A DNA stretch of 64,000 nt, from assembly GCF_001598555.1 (NCBI RefSeq), contig NZ_BCZE01000025.1:48288-112287 (forward strand), given 5' to 3'. A model generated the notes under the pieces. The model had not been told where the DNA came from. It ran no database searches and saw nothing but the letters and a program-made list of their open reading frames with translations. The position numbers and the translations under genes are program-made. Each line of letters opens with the position of its first letter. Positions within the stretch are counted from its first letter, which is position 1. The stretch comes from Novosphingobium rosa NBRC 15208 (lineage in GTDB: Bacteria; Pseudomonadota; Alphaproteobacteria; Sphingomonadales; Sphingomonadaceae). Below, piece by piece: positions 33,605 to 42,691 of this stretch.

Positions 33605-34537
33605 TTAAACTGACGCCCGCGCCTTGCTGACCAGCTCGGCCAACTGATCCATTTCCTCGGGCAGCAGCCCGGTCAGCGGCGGACGCAGCGGCCCGGCGGG
33701 GCGGCCCACCACATCCATGCCCGCCTTCACGATGGAGACGGCATAACCCCGGCCCTTGTCGCGCAGGGCGATGTAGGGCAGCACGAAATTGCGCAGCATG
33801 TCATGCACCAGCGCGTGATCGCGCGCGCGCACCGCCTTGTAGAACTTCACCGCCCATTCCGGCATGAAGTTGTAGATGGCCGAGGAATAGGTCGTCACGC
33901 CCATTTCCAGATAGGGCAGGGCGAAGGTTTCCGCCGTGGGCAGGCCGCCGACATAGGTCAGGCGATCACCCAGCTTGTTGTAGATCCGCATCATCAATTC
34001 CACATCACCGACGCCATCCTTGTAGCCGATGAGGTTGGGATTGCGATCACAAAGACCCGCCAGCGTGTCCTCGTTCACAATGGCGGTGCCACGGTTGTAG
34101 ACGATGACGCCAAGATTGGTGGCCTTGCAGACGGATTCGATATGCGCGGCCAGGCCTTCCTGCTTGCCACCCACCAGATAGGGCGGCAGCAGCAGCAGGC
34201 CATCGGCGCCGGCCTTTTCGGCCCCGCGCGCGATTTCCAGCGCGATGGCCGAACCATAACCGCAACCGGCGATCACCGGCACGCGGCCGGCGGTTTCCTC
34301 GGCCGCCGCGCGCGTCACCGTGAGGATCTCCTGCGGGCTCAGAGCGAAGATTTCGCCCGTGCCGCCCGCCGCGAACAGCGCCACCACTTCGTGCTCGAGC
34401 ATATAGGCGCAATGCTCGCGGTAGGGGGCTTCCTCGAACTGCAAATCGGCATCGAAATGCGTGACGGGGAAAGACAACAGCCCCGAACCGATTGTTGCGG
34501 CCATGTCGCCCGGGCCCATTTTACCTGCCGAAGTCAT
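33605..34537 (-). CDS. kdgD: 5-dehydro-4-deoxyglucarate dehydratase
   Basis: 310 residues of the DapA/NAL aldolase superfamily. Schiff-base Lys173 is in [10 protein letters not shown], with Tyr147 in VIVYNRG and the [10 protein letters not shown] phosphate-loop-like motif. KdgD dehydrates and decarboxylates 5-keto-4-deoxyglucarate to 2,5-dioxopentanoate (2-oxoglutarate semialdehyde). The C-terminal [10 protein letters not shown] is typical of KdgD. It is the first gene of the kdgD-gudD pair. No dedicated 2-oxoglutarate semialdehyde dehydrogenase lies next to it; the two aldehyde dehydrogenases at 44-47.5 kb belong to another regulon. Later in-frame ATGs (residues 7 and 12) are alternative starts. 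Confidence 0.93.
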   Translation of the reverse strand: MTSAGKMGPGDMAATIGSGLLSFPVTHFDADLQFEEAPYREHCAYMLEHEVVALFAAGGTGEIFALSPQEILTVTRAAAEETAGRVPVIAGCGYGSAIALEIARGAEKAGADGLLLLPPYLVGGKQEGLAAHIESVCKATNLGVIVYNRGTAIVNEDTLAGLCDRNPNLIGYKDGVGDVELMMRIYNKLGDRLTYVGGLPTAETFALPYLEMGVTTYSSAIYNFMPEWAVKFYKAVRARDHALVHDMLRNFVLPYIALRDKGRGYAVSIVKAGMDVVGRPAGPLRPPLTGLLPEEMDQLAELVSKARASV

Positions 34538-34633
34538 CGCTTCTTCCCATTCCTGTGCTGTAATCCTGATCCTTTGGCTAGCTCGTGCGCCCGTCGCGGT
34601 CCAAGTCCGTTCCGGTTTCAGTTCATGTCAGTT

Positions 34634-34659
34634 CAGCATCGCCGACATGACCGATGCTG
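34634..34659 (-). terminator. Hairpin after the MDR oxidoreductase gene
   Basis: A perfect 8-bp inverted repeat CAGCATCG / CGATGCTG with a 10-nt loop, 8 nt beyond the leftward oxidoreductase stop and 97 bp upstream of kdgD. No T tract. It could end the first transcript or act on kdgD. Confidence 0.4.
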
Positions 34660-34667
34660 TCGCGCCC

Positions 34668-35654
34668 TCATTCTTCCTCCGCGATATCGATCACGATCTT
34701 GCCGCGCGCTTCTCCGTTGCGCAGGATGCGATAGGCATCGCACACGGTCTCCAGCGTGAAATGGCGCGGATCGACCATCGGCAGCAGGCTGCCCGCCTCG
34801 ACCAGCTGCGCGGCCTGCGCCAGAATGGCGCCGTGATGCGCCCGCCCCACGCCCGACAGCAGCGGCATCAGCGTGAAGACGCCCGAATAGCTGGCCCCCT
34901 TGAAGGACAGCGGCGCCAGCCCATGCGCCCCCCAGCCCAGACAGCTGGCGACATGGCCAAAGCGACGCACCGCCTGAAAGGAGGCATCGAGCCCCACGCC
35001 GCCCACAGTATCGTAGACGCGGTCGAAACCCTCGCCCGCCGTAAAGCGCGCGACGTAATCGGCAACGGGCTCATCGCGGTCGATAAAGATCGCGCCCAGC
35101 CTTTCGATCACGCCCCGCTGGCTGGCCGAACCCGTGGCGAAAACCTCCGCCCCGCGCGAGAGGGCGATCTGCACCGCAATATGCCCGACACCGCCCGCGC
35201 CGCCCTGCACCAGCACGGTGTCTCCGGCTTGCACGGCCATGCGGTCCACCATGCCTTCCCAGGCGGTGATGGTGATCAGCGGCAAGGCGGCAGCCTCGCG
35301 CATCGACAGATTGGCGGGCTTGAGCGCCAGCAGATCGGCAGCCACGATGGCCGCCTGCGCCAGCGATCCCTGATGGCCGCCAACACCGCCGGTCATGCCA
35401 TAGACCGCATCGCCGGGGCGGAAGCGGGTCACGCCCTCACCGACAGCCTCAACAGTGCCCGCCAGATCGAGGCCCAGCACGGCGGGCAGCGGGTGTTGCG
35501 CATGAGCGGCCTGCCCCTGATGGATTTTCAGATCGAGCGGATTGACGCCGCTGGCCGCGATCCGCACGCGCAGCTGCCCGGAGCCGGGCTCAGGCAGCGT
35601 GATCGTGGCGAGGGTGAAGGCCGAGGCATGGGTTTCAAGAAGAGCTGCTTGCAT
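34668..35654 (-). CDS. Quinone-oxidoreductase-like MDR dehydrogenase
   Basis: 328 residues from ATG 35652-35654; the frame continues 15 codons upstream without a better site. A zinc-free medium-chain dehydrogenase/reductase of the NADPH:quinone oxidoreductase group: SGVNPLDLKIHQGQ, LGLDLAGTVEAVGEGVTRFRPGD, the Rossmann motif VLVQGGAGGVGHIAVQIA and YDTVGG. The structural zinc Cys cluster of alcohol dehydrogenases is missing, as expected for this group. It reduces quinones or enones with NADPH. It is transcribed in the same direction as the LysR gene 109 bp upstream and may be its target; a link to sugar-acid metabolism is not evident. Confidence 0.88.
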   Translation of the reverse strand: MQAALLETHASAFTLATITLPEPGSGQLRVRIAASGVNPLDLKIHQGQAAHAQHPLPAVLGLDLAGTVEAVGEGVTRFRPGDAVYGMTGGVGGHQGSLAQAAIVAADLLALKPANLSMREAAALPLITITAWEGMVDRMAVQAGDTVLVQGGAGGVGHIAVQIALSRGAEVFATGSASQRGVIERLGAIFIDRDEPVADYVARFTAGEGFDRVYDTVGGVGLDASFQAVRRFGHVASCLGWGAHGLAPLSFKGASYSGVFTLMPLLSGVGRAHHGAILAQAAQLVEAGSLLPMVDPRHFTLETVCDAYRILRNGEARGKIVIDIAEEE

Positions 35655-35763
35655 GATGGTTCTCGCTGATAGGGGGTTGCTTCCTGTGGTCCCCATCATC
35701 GGCCCGCATGGCTCATGCGAAAATCAACGATGTTGCATGTAAGTCATGCATATTTGTTTGGGC

Positions 35764-36618
35764 CTAATTGGCCAGCCGCTCCACCACCAGATCCAGCAGG
35801 GCCCGCATCCGCGCCAGCCGCCGCATATCCTTGTGATAGCCCACAAAAGTGTCGCGCCCCGGCGGCGCTTCGCCCAGATCGATGGCGGCGATGCCGGGGG
35901 TGGCGTCGCCCAGCGGGCGGGGCAGCACGGCCAGCCCGGCGCCATCGGCGCAGAGGCGCGCCTGAACCTGCCGGTTGTTGCTGCGGAAGGCCACGGTCGC
36001 CTCGGGCAGGCGCTGGCGCAGCCAGACGGCATCGGCCATCTGGGCAAAGCCGGTGTCCATGGTGATGAGCCGGGCGCCCTGCCCGTCGCCCAGCCCCGAA
36101 GGATCGAAACCCGGCGCGGCGTAGACGGCATAGGGCATATGCAACAAGCGGCGGGACACCACCTCCGGCTCATCGAAAGGCTTGATGCGGAACACCATAT
36201 CCGCCTCCCGGCGCGGCAGGCTGTAGAGCCGCGCATCGGTCAGCAACTCCACGCAGACGCCCGGATGGCGCGCACCGAACGCGGCCAGCACCGGGGCCAG
36301 CAGGCAGCTGCCGAACCATTCCGAGCAGGACAGGCGCAGCAGACCCTCCAGCTGCCCCTCATTGCCGCTCAGTTCGCGCTGGAAGGCCAGCGTCTCCTCC
36401 TCGATCCTTTCGGCATGCGCCAGCACGAGGCTGCCCTCATCGGTCAGCACGAAACCCTCGGCTGTGCGCTGGAACAGCGTGTGGCCGATGGCCTCCTCCA
36501 GCGCGCGCAGGCGGCGGCCCATGGTCGGCTGGGTCTGCCCCAGCACCCGCGCCGCCGCACCCAAAGTGCCGGTGCGGGCGATGGCCAGAAAGACCCGCAG
36601 ATCGCTCCATTCCATCAT
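35764..36618 (-). CDS. LysR-family regulator
   Basis: 284 residues. The N-terminal MMEWSDLRVFLAIARTGTLGAAARVLGQTQPTMGRRLRALEE is a clear winged helix-turn-helix, followed by an effector domain with LLRLSCSEWFGSCLLAPVLAAF and READMVFRIKPFDEPEVVSRRL. It lies between the GH115 gene and the MDR oxidoreductase, all on the minus strand. LysR proteins of this CrgA-like shape often control an adjacent oxidoreductase, so the MDR gene is the first target to test. The second ATG codon (36613-36615) is equally possible as start. Confidence 0.9.
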   Translation of the reverse strand: MMEWSDLRVFLAIARTGTLGAAARVLGQTQPTMGRRLRALEEAIGHTLFQRTAEGFVLTDEGSLVLAHAERIEEETLAFQRELSGNEGQLEGLLRLSCSEWFGSCLLAPVLAAFGARHPGVCVELLTDARLYSLPRREADMVFRIKPFDEPEVVSRRLLHMPYAVYAAPGFDPSGLGDGQGARLITMDTGFAQMADAVWLRQRLPEATVAFRSNNRQVQARLCADGAGLAVLPRPLGDATPGIAAIDLGEAPPGRDTFVGYHKDMRRLARMRALLDLVVERLAN

Positions 36619-36696
36619 GCCGCCCCCGCCCCTTCGATCCAGCCTTCCCGAGCCTTATCACGGGCGGCAGGCCGGTCAAATCGCAGCGCCGCCGGA

Positions 36697-38814
36697 TCAG
36701 GGGCGCACATCCACCGAGCGCGTGCCCTGATACTTCAGGATGCGGTAATAGGCCTCCCAGTCGGTCTCCATGATCGGCACGGGGGTGGTACCGATCGGGT
36801 CCACCACCCATTTTTTGAAGGTGGCCAGCCAGTCGGCGGTGGAGTCGATGTTGGTCAGCCACTCGCCGCGCCACCAGTTCTGCCATTTGCCATAGGTGGC
36901 ATAGGCCTGATAGCGGCGGATCTCGGCGATCTGGGCCAAGGCGGCATCCGCCTGACCCAGCGCCCGCGCCTGATCGCCCGCCAGAGCCGCCCGCACCGCA
37001 TGGCTGACCGCCAACAGCATCGCATTACCGTTGCGGTTGACCGACAGCATGGTCAGCACGGCATATTGGAAATAGTCGCGCCGCTCGGGCGCCACCTGCG
37101 GCAGGATCGCCAACGCCTGTTTGAGCAGCGCATCGAAGCGGGGCTGGGCGGCGGTGCAGGTGGCGATCTCCCGCGCGGAGACCTCATCAACCCAGCGTTT
37201 GGCGTCCGCCGCGCTCTTGCCATAATCGACCATGCGCGGCGGCCACCATTGCGGCGACTGCGCGATGGTGCGGTAATAGGGCGGATCGATCATGGTGCGC
37301 AGCATCAGGCTGCGCGACAGCTCCTGGTAGCGCTGGTCGCCATATTCCATGCCACCCCCGGTGCCTTCGTTCAGGGGCAGGCGCGGCAGACCCTTGAAAT
37401 AGGCGGGGTAAAATTCGGCGAGGCTTTCGGCGGCGTTGGGCCCATACTGGCCCCTGGCCCAGCCCGCATAATAGGCGCGGGCCGAAGCGCTGGCGGGCAC
37501 GCCGTTCCAGGCGGTGTCCAGCGTCGCCTTCGCGGTCATGGCCACGGCGCGCAGATCGCTGACATTGACCAGCGCGAAACGCGTCGCGCCGGCGTGGATA
37601 AAGCGGCCAAATTCCTCATGGATGCGTTCCACCGGGACCATTTCGGAAAGCTGGTTCGCCTTGCCGTTCAGCATGGCGACGTGGAAGTAAAACCCCTGCC
37701 CCTTGCCGACCTGACCGTCGTCGCGGATCTTGCCCCAGCCTTCGTCGGGCCAGGCGATGATCACCTCCTCGGGGATTTTCAGATGGCCCTCGCGCATCAG
37801 CTCGGCGCCTTCGGACCACAGGTTGGTGACGAAGCGGGCGTTGGGAAAGCGGGCGCGCACCAGCGCCATCTGCTCGCGCATGGCCTGCCCGGCCAGTTCC
37901 CCCATGCGCGGCTTGTTGCCCACCACGCTGGGATCCATCGAGGCATAGGACACATCCGACAGGCCGCGCATGCCCACCGTCCACAGCACCTCCTGATCCT
38001 TGTCATACAGCGCGATGGAATTTTTCCAGGCGTTGCGCAAAATGTCGGGGTGCTGCGTGTAATTGTAGGGCACATGTTCGGGCCAGCGGGCGGCGTTCAT
38101 CCCCACCGGCGTGGCGTGATGCTGGTTGACGATCAGGCCGCGCGCGCTGGCCGCCTTGATCTGGGGATCATCGGGGAAAGGCCAGGTGCTGGGCACCACC
38201 ATATTGCCCTTGAGCCGCAGGATCGTCTCATAGACCTTGTCCATCACCGCGGGATCGATGTTGGTACGGTCTTCCGGCTTGGCCGGGGCCCAGCCGGTGA
38301 GTTGGTCCTCATCGTTCACGAAGAAGCCGCGGTATTCGATCACCGGCCCGGCGAACTGGATACGGGCGCCATCCTTCATGGCGATTTGGGTGAGGCGCGC
38401 GGGCTGGTGGTCTGTCCAGAAACCCATGGGGTCGACACCCAGATGGTCCTGACTGAACTGATAGATCGCATAGATCGTACCGCGCATATCCGCGCCGACC
38501 AGATCGACGCGGTTGCCATGGCGGCTGAGCGAGAAGCTTTCGCGCGCGCCCTGGTTGCTGGTGGCGATGGCGATATGGAGCCCATTCTGCGCGGGCGCCT
38601 GATCGGGGACGACATCCACCGTGGCGTTCAGCACGGTTTCCAGATCCCGCGCCAGATCCTGCGCCGCCCTTTGCACCGGCTGGAAGGGTGAGCGGATCGA
38701 CAGGGTGACGCGCGGGCCGGCAGCGCCGCGAGTCGCGGATCGGCCCTGAGAACTCAGGGCCGCAGCGCCCGCCGCGCCCAGAGACTGGATGACCTGTCGC
38801 TTCGAAAATCTCAC
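36697..38814 (-). CDS. GH115 alpha-glucuronidase
   Basis: 705 residues with an exported N-terminus (MRFSKRQVIQSLGAAGAAAL, Tat-like but KR instead of RR). GH115 hallmarks in order: GTIYAIYQFSQDHLGVDPMGFW, PVIEYRGFFVNDEDQLTGWAP, YETILRLKGNMVVPSTWPFPDD, VNQHHATPVGMNAARWPEHVPYNYTQHPDILRNAW, LWTVGMRGLSDVSY and VIIAWPDEGWG. GH115 enzymes remove (4-O-methyl)glucuronic acid from internal xylose residues of glucuronoxylan. At 705 residues it is shorter than most characterised members (over 800), so the C-terminal accessory domain is probably reduced or absent. It is divergent from a carbohydrate-type TonB receptor over a 360-bp shared promoter region. The released uronate fits the downstream aldarate genes. 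Confidence 0.88.
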   Translation of the reverse strand: MRFSKRQVIQSLGAAGAAALSSQGRSATRGAAGPRVTLSIRSPFQPVQRAAQDLARDLETVLNATVDVVPDQAPAQNGLHIAIATSNQGARESFSLSRHGNRVDLVGADMRGTIYAIYQFSQDHLGVDPMGFWTDHQPARLTQIAMKDGARIQFAGPVIEYRGFFVNDEDQLTGWAPAKPEDRTNIDPAVMDKVYETILRLKGNMVVPSTWPFPDDPQIKAASARGLIVNQHHATPVGMNAARWPEHVPYNYTQHPDILRNAWKNSIALYDKDQEVLWTVGMRGLSDVSYASMDPSVVGNKPRMGELAGQAMREQMALVRARFPNARFVTNLWSEGAELMREGHLKIPEEVIIAWPDEGWGKIRDDGQVGKGQGFYFHVAMLNGKANQLSEMVPVERIHEEFGRFIHAGATRFALVNVSDLRAVAMTAKATLDTAWNGVPASASARAYYAGWARGQYGPNAAESLAEFYPAYFKGLPRLPLNEGTGGGMEYGDQRYQELSRSLMLRTMIDPPYYRTIAQSPQWWPPRMVDYGKSAADAKRWVDEVSAREIATCTAAQPRFDALLKQALAILPQVAPERRDYFQYAVLTMLSVNRNGNAMLLAVSHAVRAALAGDQARALGQADAALAQIAEIRRYQAYATYGKWQNWWRGEWLTNIDSTADWLATFKKWVVDPIGTTPVPIMETDWEAYYRILKYQGTRSVDVRP

Positions 38815-39174
38815 GCTTGTTCTCCCGCGTTGGCATGCTGATATTATCAGACCATTCCATATCCGTGATCCGATGAATGTTCAAGAATTGGTCGATGGGT
38901 GATCTGTCCAATTTTCGAAAGACGGGCTGCCATCCGGTTCAGCCATGACTCATGGTCGCAAAGCGCATGGCTCGCATGGCGCACGCATAGCATTTATATC
39001 ACTATAATTGCGTGATAAAATTTCTACTTCCATCGCCTCATTCGCCACACCCCAGCCTTGGCACGCCTCCGCTTTCGCCGCAGGCCAGACCGCTTTCCGG
39101 AAAAAATTGTCGGATAAATAGTTGTGGTATGACCAAAGTGAGATATTGTGGTCAGATAATTATGGAGGGGCTCA
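38815..39174. promoter_or_regulatory. 360-bp divergent promoter region of GH115 and TonB receptor genes
   Basis: No gene here. ATTATCAGACCA (38843-38854) recurs inverted near the other end as ATTATCTGACCA on the minus strand (39160-39149), differing at one base; each copy is close to the start codon of one of the divergent genes. Next to the second copy is TGGTATGACCA (39125-39135). AATTGG (38886-38891) and CCAATT (38908-38913) form another dyad. These are candidate operators for one regulator acting on both genes. Confidence 0.5.
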
Positions 39175-41814
39175 ATGACCAGATCACTGTTACTCGCGTC
39201 CTGCGCACTGCTTTCCGGCCTGACGGCAACCACAGCATGGGCGCAGCAGGCTCCGGCCGCAGGCAATGCCACCGCATCGCAAGCAGCACCGGCCGCCGAC
39301 GATCACGAGATCGTGGTCAGCGGGGTGCGCGCCAGCCTCTCCACCGCGATCGGCATCAAGCGCAACGCCTATCAGATCGTCGATTCAATCGTCGCCGAAG
39401 ACATCGGCAAGCTGCCCGACAACAATGTGGCCGAGGCGCTGCAGCGCGTCACCGGCGTGCAGATCACCCGCAGCCAGGGTGAGGGCTCCGGCGTAGCGAT
39501 CCGCGGGCTGTCTCAGGTGCAGCAACTGGTCAACGGGCGCGATTACTTCACCACCTCGGGCCGCACCATCGCGCTGGGTGACATTCCCGCCGCGCTGCTG
39601 GCCGGGGTGGATGTCTACAAGACCTCGTCCGCCGATCAGATCGAGGGCGGCATCGGCGGCGTGGTCGACATCCGCCTGCGCCGCCCCTTCGACTTCAAGG
39701 GCAGCGAGAAATCCATCACCGCCAAGGGCTTCTACGGCGACATCGCCAAAAAGGTGGACCCGCGCGTCTCGGCGCTGTGGAGCAACCGTTTTGACACCAG
39801 CGTGGGCGAGGTCGGCCTGCTGGTCAGCGCCGCCTATCAAGCGCGCCATTACGGTTCGTTCCGTAATGCCACCGGCGCCTATCAGACCCGCACCGATCTG
39901 CTCGACCTCAACGGCAATGGCCAGCAGGATGCGGGCGATGCCATCACCGCCGTCACCGATGCGGGCACGCGCTACACCAATGGCAGCCGCAAGCGCTGGG
40001 GCGTGAACGCCTCGGCTCAGTGGCGCCCGGCCAGCAATCTGGAGTTCTATCTGGACGGCGCCTTCGAACGCGTCGACAACCGCGAGGACAATCTGACCGC
40101 TTACGTGCGCACCGGCACCAGCGGCTTCCGTGCCTCACCGGCAACCGCAGTGGCACCTTTTACCTTTGCGCCGGGCACCAACTATTTCCAGTATGGTTCC
40201 TATGCCAATGCCAAATTCGCCCCGGCCACCTATGCACAGGACAGCGCCTACACCACCTATCAGATCGCGCTGGGCGGCAAGTGGGAGCAGGATCGCCTGA
40301 AGATCACCGGAGAGGGCAATTACACCCGCAGCTCCGGCTGGGACGATATGCGCCAGATCGGCATCTATGCCAATGCGCCCTCCTACACGCTGGATCTGCG
40401 CAATTTCATCCCGAACCCGCAAGTTTCCGGCTTCAACCCCAATGATTTCAACGCCTATCGCTTCGACAATTTTCAGGACGAATATCACCGCAATGTCGGC
40501 GAAGAGGTCAGCGGGCGTCTCGATGCGACCTATGAACTGGGCGGTTTCCTGAGAAACCTTCAGGCCGGTCTGCGCTATGCGCGCCGCACCTCGCATCACA
40601 GCGGCTTCACCAATGATTATTCGCTCAGCGATCGCACCGATCTGCCGCTGCCGGGCAATGTGAAAGGCCTGCTGACCACCACGCCCAATCAGGTGTTCCG
40701 GGGCGATTACAACCTCAGCCTGCAGCAATTCGCCCTGCCCAACATCAATCTGGTGCGCGATATCGCCTTTGCCCGCCAGCTGTTCGGCTTTGGTCCCGGC
40801 ACGCCTGCCGACGATCCCTCGCAGCTCTATGACATCGCCGAAACCACCTATGCCGCCTATCTGATGGCCAATTACAGCTTCACGCTGGGCGGCATCCAGT
40901 TCGATGGCAATGCCGGGCTGCGCTATGTGAAGACGAAGGAAAGCGTCACCGGCTTCCAGAACCAGCAGGGCGGCGGCTATGCGCCGATCAACGCCAACAG
41001 CGATTACGGCAGCTGGCTGCCCAGCGCCAACATCCGCGCCAAGCTGACCGAAAAGCTCTATCTGCGCGGTGCGATCTCCAAGGTGGTGACGCGCCCGGCC
41101 TTTAGTCAGCTGACCCCGGCGCAAAGCCTGGCCTATGCCTTCCTGACCGGATCGGCGGGCAATCCCAACCTCAAGCCGCTCAAGGCCGACCAGTTCGACA
41201 CCTCACTGGAATGGTATATTTCCAAGACCAACATTCTGTATGCGGCGGCCTTCCTCAAGAAAGTCGACGGTTTTATCCAGAATGTCTCGACGCAGGAGAC
41301 CATCAACGGCCAGCCTTTCCTGATGACACGCCCGGTCAATGGCAACAATGGCACGGTAAAGGGGATCGAAGTCGGTTATCAGACCTTTTTCGACTTTCTG
41401 CCCGCTCCCTTCAACGGCTTGGGCCTGCAGGCCAACTACACCTTTGTCGACAGCCATGCGCCCAGCCCCATCCCCGGGCAGAGCGTGCCTTTGGAAGGTC
41501 TTTCCAGGAACAGCTACAATCTGATCGGCATTTATGAGAAGGGCCCGGTCTCGGTGCGCGTCGCCTACAACTGGCGCAGCAAATATGTCGAGACGACCTC
41601 GGGCGATGCCGCCAATCGTCCGCTGATCTACAAGCCGATCGGGCAGCTGGACGCTTCGATCAGCTATGATCTGACCAAGAAGATCGCCATCACCTTCGAT
41701 GCCACCAACCTCACCCGCAACACGCTGAACGATTATTACGGCACGCCGCTGCTGCCAAAATCGGTCAATGCCTATGACCGGACCTTCGAGTTCGGAGTTC
41801 GCGCCAAGTTTTGA
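39175..41814 (+). CDS. TonB-dependent receptor of the carbohydrate (TonB-Xanth-Caul) type
   Basis: 879 residues from ATG 39175 with GGAGGGG upstream. Signal peptide to about residue 23 (TAWAQ). The plug domain begins VSGVRASLSTAIGIKRNAYQIVDSIVAEDIGKLPDNNVAEALQRVTGVQI, the signature of the Xanthomonas/Caulobacter receptor family, which includes plant-oligosaccharide importers, and continues GEGSGVAIRGL and YKTSSADQIEGGIGGVVDIRLRRPFDF. The barrel ends in terminal Phe (FEFGVRAKF). Being divergent from GH115, it most likely imports (methyl-glucurono)xylo-oligosaccharides or related plant oligosaccharides; this is inference. A strong terminator follows. Confidence 0.93.
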   Translation: MTRSLLLASCALLSGLTATTAWAQQAPAAGNATASQAAPAADDHEIVVSGVRASLSTAIGIKRNAYQIVDSIVAEDIGKLPDNNVAEALQRVTGVQITRSQGEGSGVAIRGLSQVQQLVNGRDYFTTSGRTIALGDIPAALLAGVDVYKTSSADQIEGGIGGVVDIRLRRPFDFKGSEKSITAKGFYGDIAKKVDPRVSALWSNRFDTSVGEVGLLVSAAYQARHYGSFRNATGAYQTRTDLLDLNGNGQQDAGDAITAVTDAGTRYTNGSRKRWGVNASAQWRPASNLEFYLDGAFERVDNREDNLTAYVRTGTSGFRASPATAVAPFTFAPGTNYFQYGSYANAKFAPATYAQDSAYTTYQIALGGKWEQDRLKITGEGNYTRSSGWDDMRQIGIYANAPSYTLDLRNFIPNPQVSGFNPNDFNAYRFDNFQDEYHRNVGEEVSGRLDATYELGGFLRNLQAGLRYARRTSHHSGFTNDYSLSDRTDLPLPGNVKGLLTTTPNQVFRGDYNLSLQQFALPNINLVRDIAFARQLFGFGPGTPADDPSQLYDIAETTYAAYLMANYSFTLGGIQFDGNAGLRYVKTKESVTGFQNQQGGGYAPINANSDYGSWLPSANIRAKLTEKLYLRGAISKVVTRPAFSQLTPAQSLAYAFLTGSAGNPNLKPLKADQFDTSLEWYISKTNILYAAAFLKKVDGFIQNVSTQETINGQPFLMTRPVNGNNGTVKGIEVGYQTFFDFLPAPFNGLGLQANYTFVDSHAPSPIPGQSVPLEGLSRNSYNLIGIYEKGPVSVRVAYNWRSKYVETTSGDAANRPLIYKPIGQLDASISYDLTKKIAITFDATNLTRNTLNDYYGTPLLPKSVNAYDRTFEFGVRAKF

Positions 41815-41841
41815 CGGCCCACCTTCTCGCCGTCTTCTCAC

Positions 41842-41877
41842 TGGCCGGGGGCATCACGCTGCTCCCGGCCATTTTTT
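41842..41877 (+). terminator. Rho-independent terminator after the carbohydrate receptor
   Basis: TGGCCGGG (41842-41849) pairs with CCCGGCCA (41864-41871), with additional pairing inside the loop, followed by TTTTTT (41872-41877). It is 28 nt after the stop and separates the receptor from the convergent GntR gene. Confidence 0.88.
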
Positions 41878-41908
41878 GTACGCAGCATGCAACCGGCGGG
41901 AACCCCGC

Positions 41909-42589
41909 CTAGCGCGCGCCTTCCGACTCCTGAAGCATCTTGATCGCGATCGTCGCGGCTTCCTGCACATGCTGGCGGCAGGCGCTGCTGGCGGCGGCGG
42001 GATTGCGGTCGGCGATGGCGGCAACGATCTTCGACAGGCGCTTCAACCCCGCCGCCTGACGGCCCACGACAGACAAAGTCATCGCCCGCATCTGGCTGAT
42101 CCGGCCATTCAGGCGCTGCACGATATCCCAGGCGATATCATGCTGGCCGGTCATGAAGATGATCTCGTAAAAGCGGGTCGAGGCGCGCAGCGCGCCAATC
42201 GGATTGCGATCGTCATGCGCCTGACGGATCGCCTTCAGCGCGGCTGCCAGCTGGCTGACCACCTCGGGCGTCGAGGCTTCGGCGCAAGCGGCGGCGGCGG
42301 AAGACTCCAGCTGGCTGCGGATTTCATAGATCTGCTGCGCCTGCGCGGGCGAAATGGTGGCCAGACGCGGCCCGGAAGGGGCGCTTTCCACCAACCCTTC
42401 GGATTCCAGATTGCGGATCACCTCGCGGATCACCGAGCGGCTGACGCCCAGGCTTTCCGCCAGCGTGCGCTCCACCAGCCGCTCGCCCGGCGCGATTCGC
42501 CCTTCCATCACCGCATCGCGCACACGGTCCAGCGCGATCAGCCGCAGCGTCTGCGGGCGGTTCTCAATTTTCTCTAGAGTCTCAACCAT
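41909..42589 (-). CDS. GntR-family (FCD/FadR-type) regulator of the ring-opening regulon
   Basis: 226 residues. An N-terminal winged helix (about 12-80: LRLIALDRVRDAVMEGRIAPGERLVERTLAESLGVSRSVIREVIRNLESEGLVES) is followed by an all-helical FCD ligand domain (about 90-215) with metal-type residues in ASTRFYEIIFMTGQHD. FCD members usually repress catabolic genes until a pathway acid binds. It is divergent from the AA_synth gene at 42692. The perfect palindrome TGGTATACCA in that gap recurs before the permease at 49461, typical of the TGGT-ACCA half-sites of this family, so it probably controls three operons. Confidence 0.92.
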   Translation of the reverse strand: MVETLEKIENRPQTLRLIALDRVRDAVMEGRIAPGERLVERTLAESLGVSRSVIREVIRNLESEGLVESAPSGPRLATISPAQAQQIYEIRSQLESSAAAACAEASTPEVVSQLAAALKAIRQAHDDRNPIGALRASTRFYEIIFMTGQHDIAWDIVQRLNGRISQMRAMTLSVVGRQAAGLKRLSKIVAAIADRNPAAASSACRQHVQEAATIAIKMLQESEGAR

Positions 42590-42651
42590 TTTATCTTTCG
42601 CCCTGTCTCAATTCTCTCTTTGACAGAAAGGGCGAACCCTGTCTATTGTCT

Positions 42652-42661
42652 TGGTATACCA
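42652..42661. promoter_or_regulatory. GntR operator TGGTATACCA upstream of the AA_synth operon
   Basis: A perfect 10-bp palindrome, 30 bp before ATG 42692 and 62 bp before the GntR start. TTGTC and GACAA flank it as outer inverted arms. In reverse complement the surrounding sequence CGATGGTATACCAA... resembles the site at 49419: both carry GATGGTATACCAA. Confidence 0.8.
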
Positions 42662-42691
42662 TCCGACAACATACACATCAGGAGGCGCGCC

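Noticed and set aside
35746..38691. A 981-codon open frame antisense to the GH115 and LysR genes
   Set aside because: It runs through two clear genes on the other strand, has no domain signature and has the His/Gly/Gln/Arg-rich composition typical of antisense frames in GC-rich DNA.
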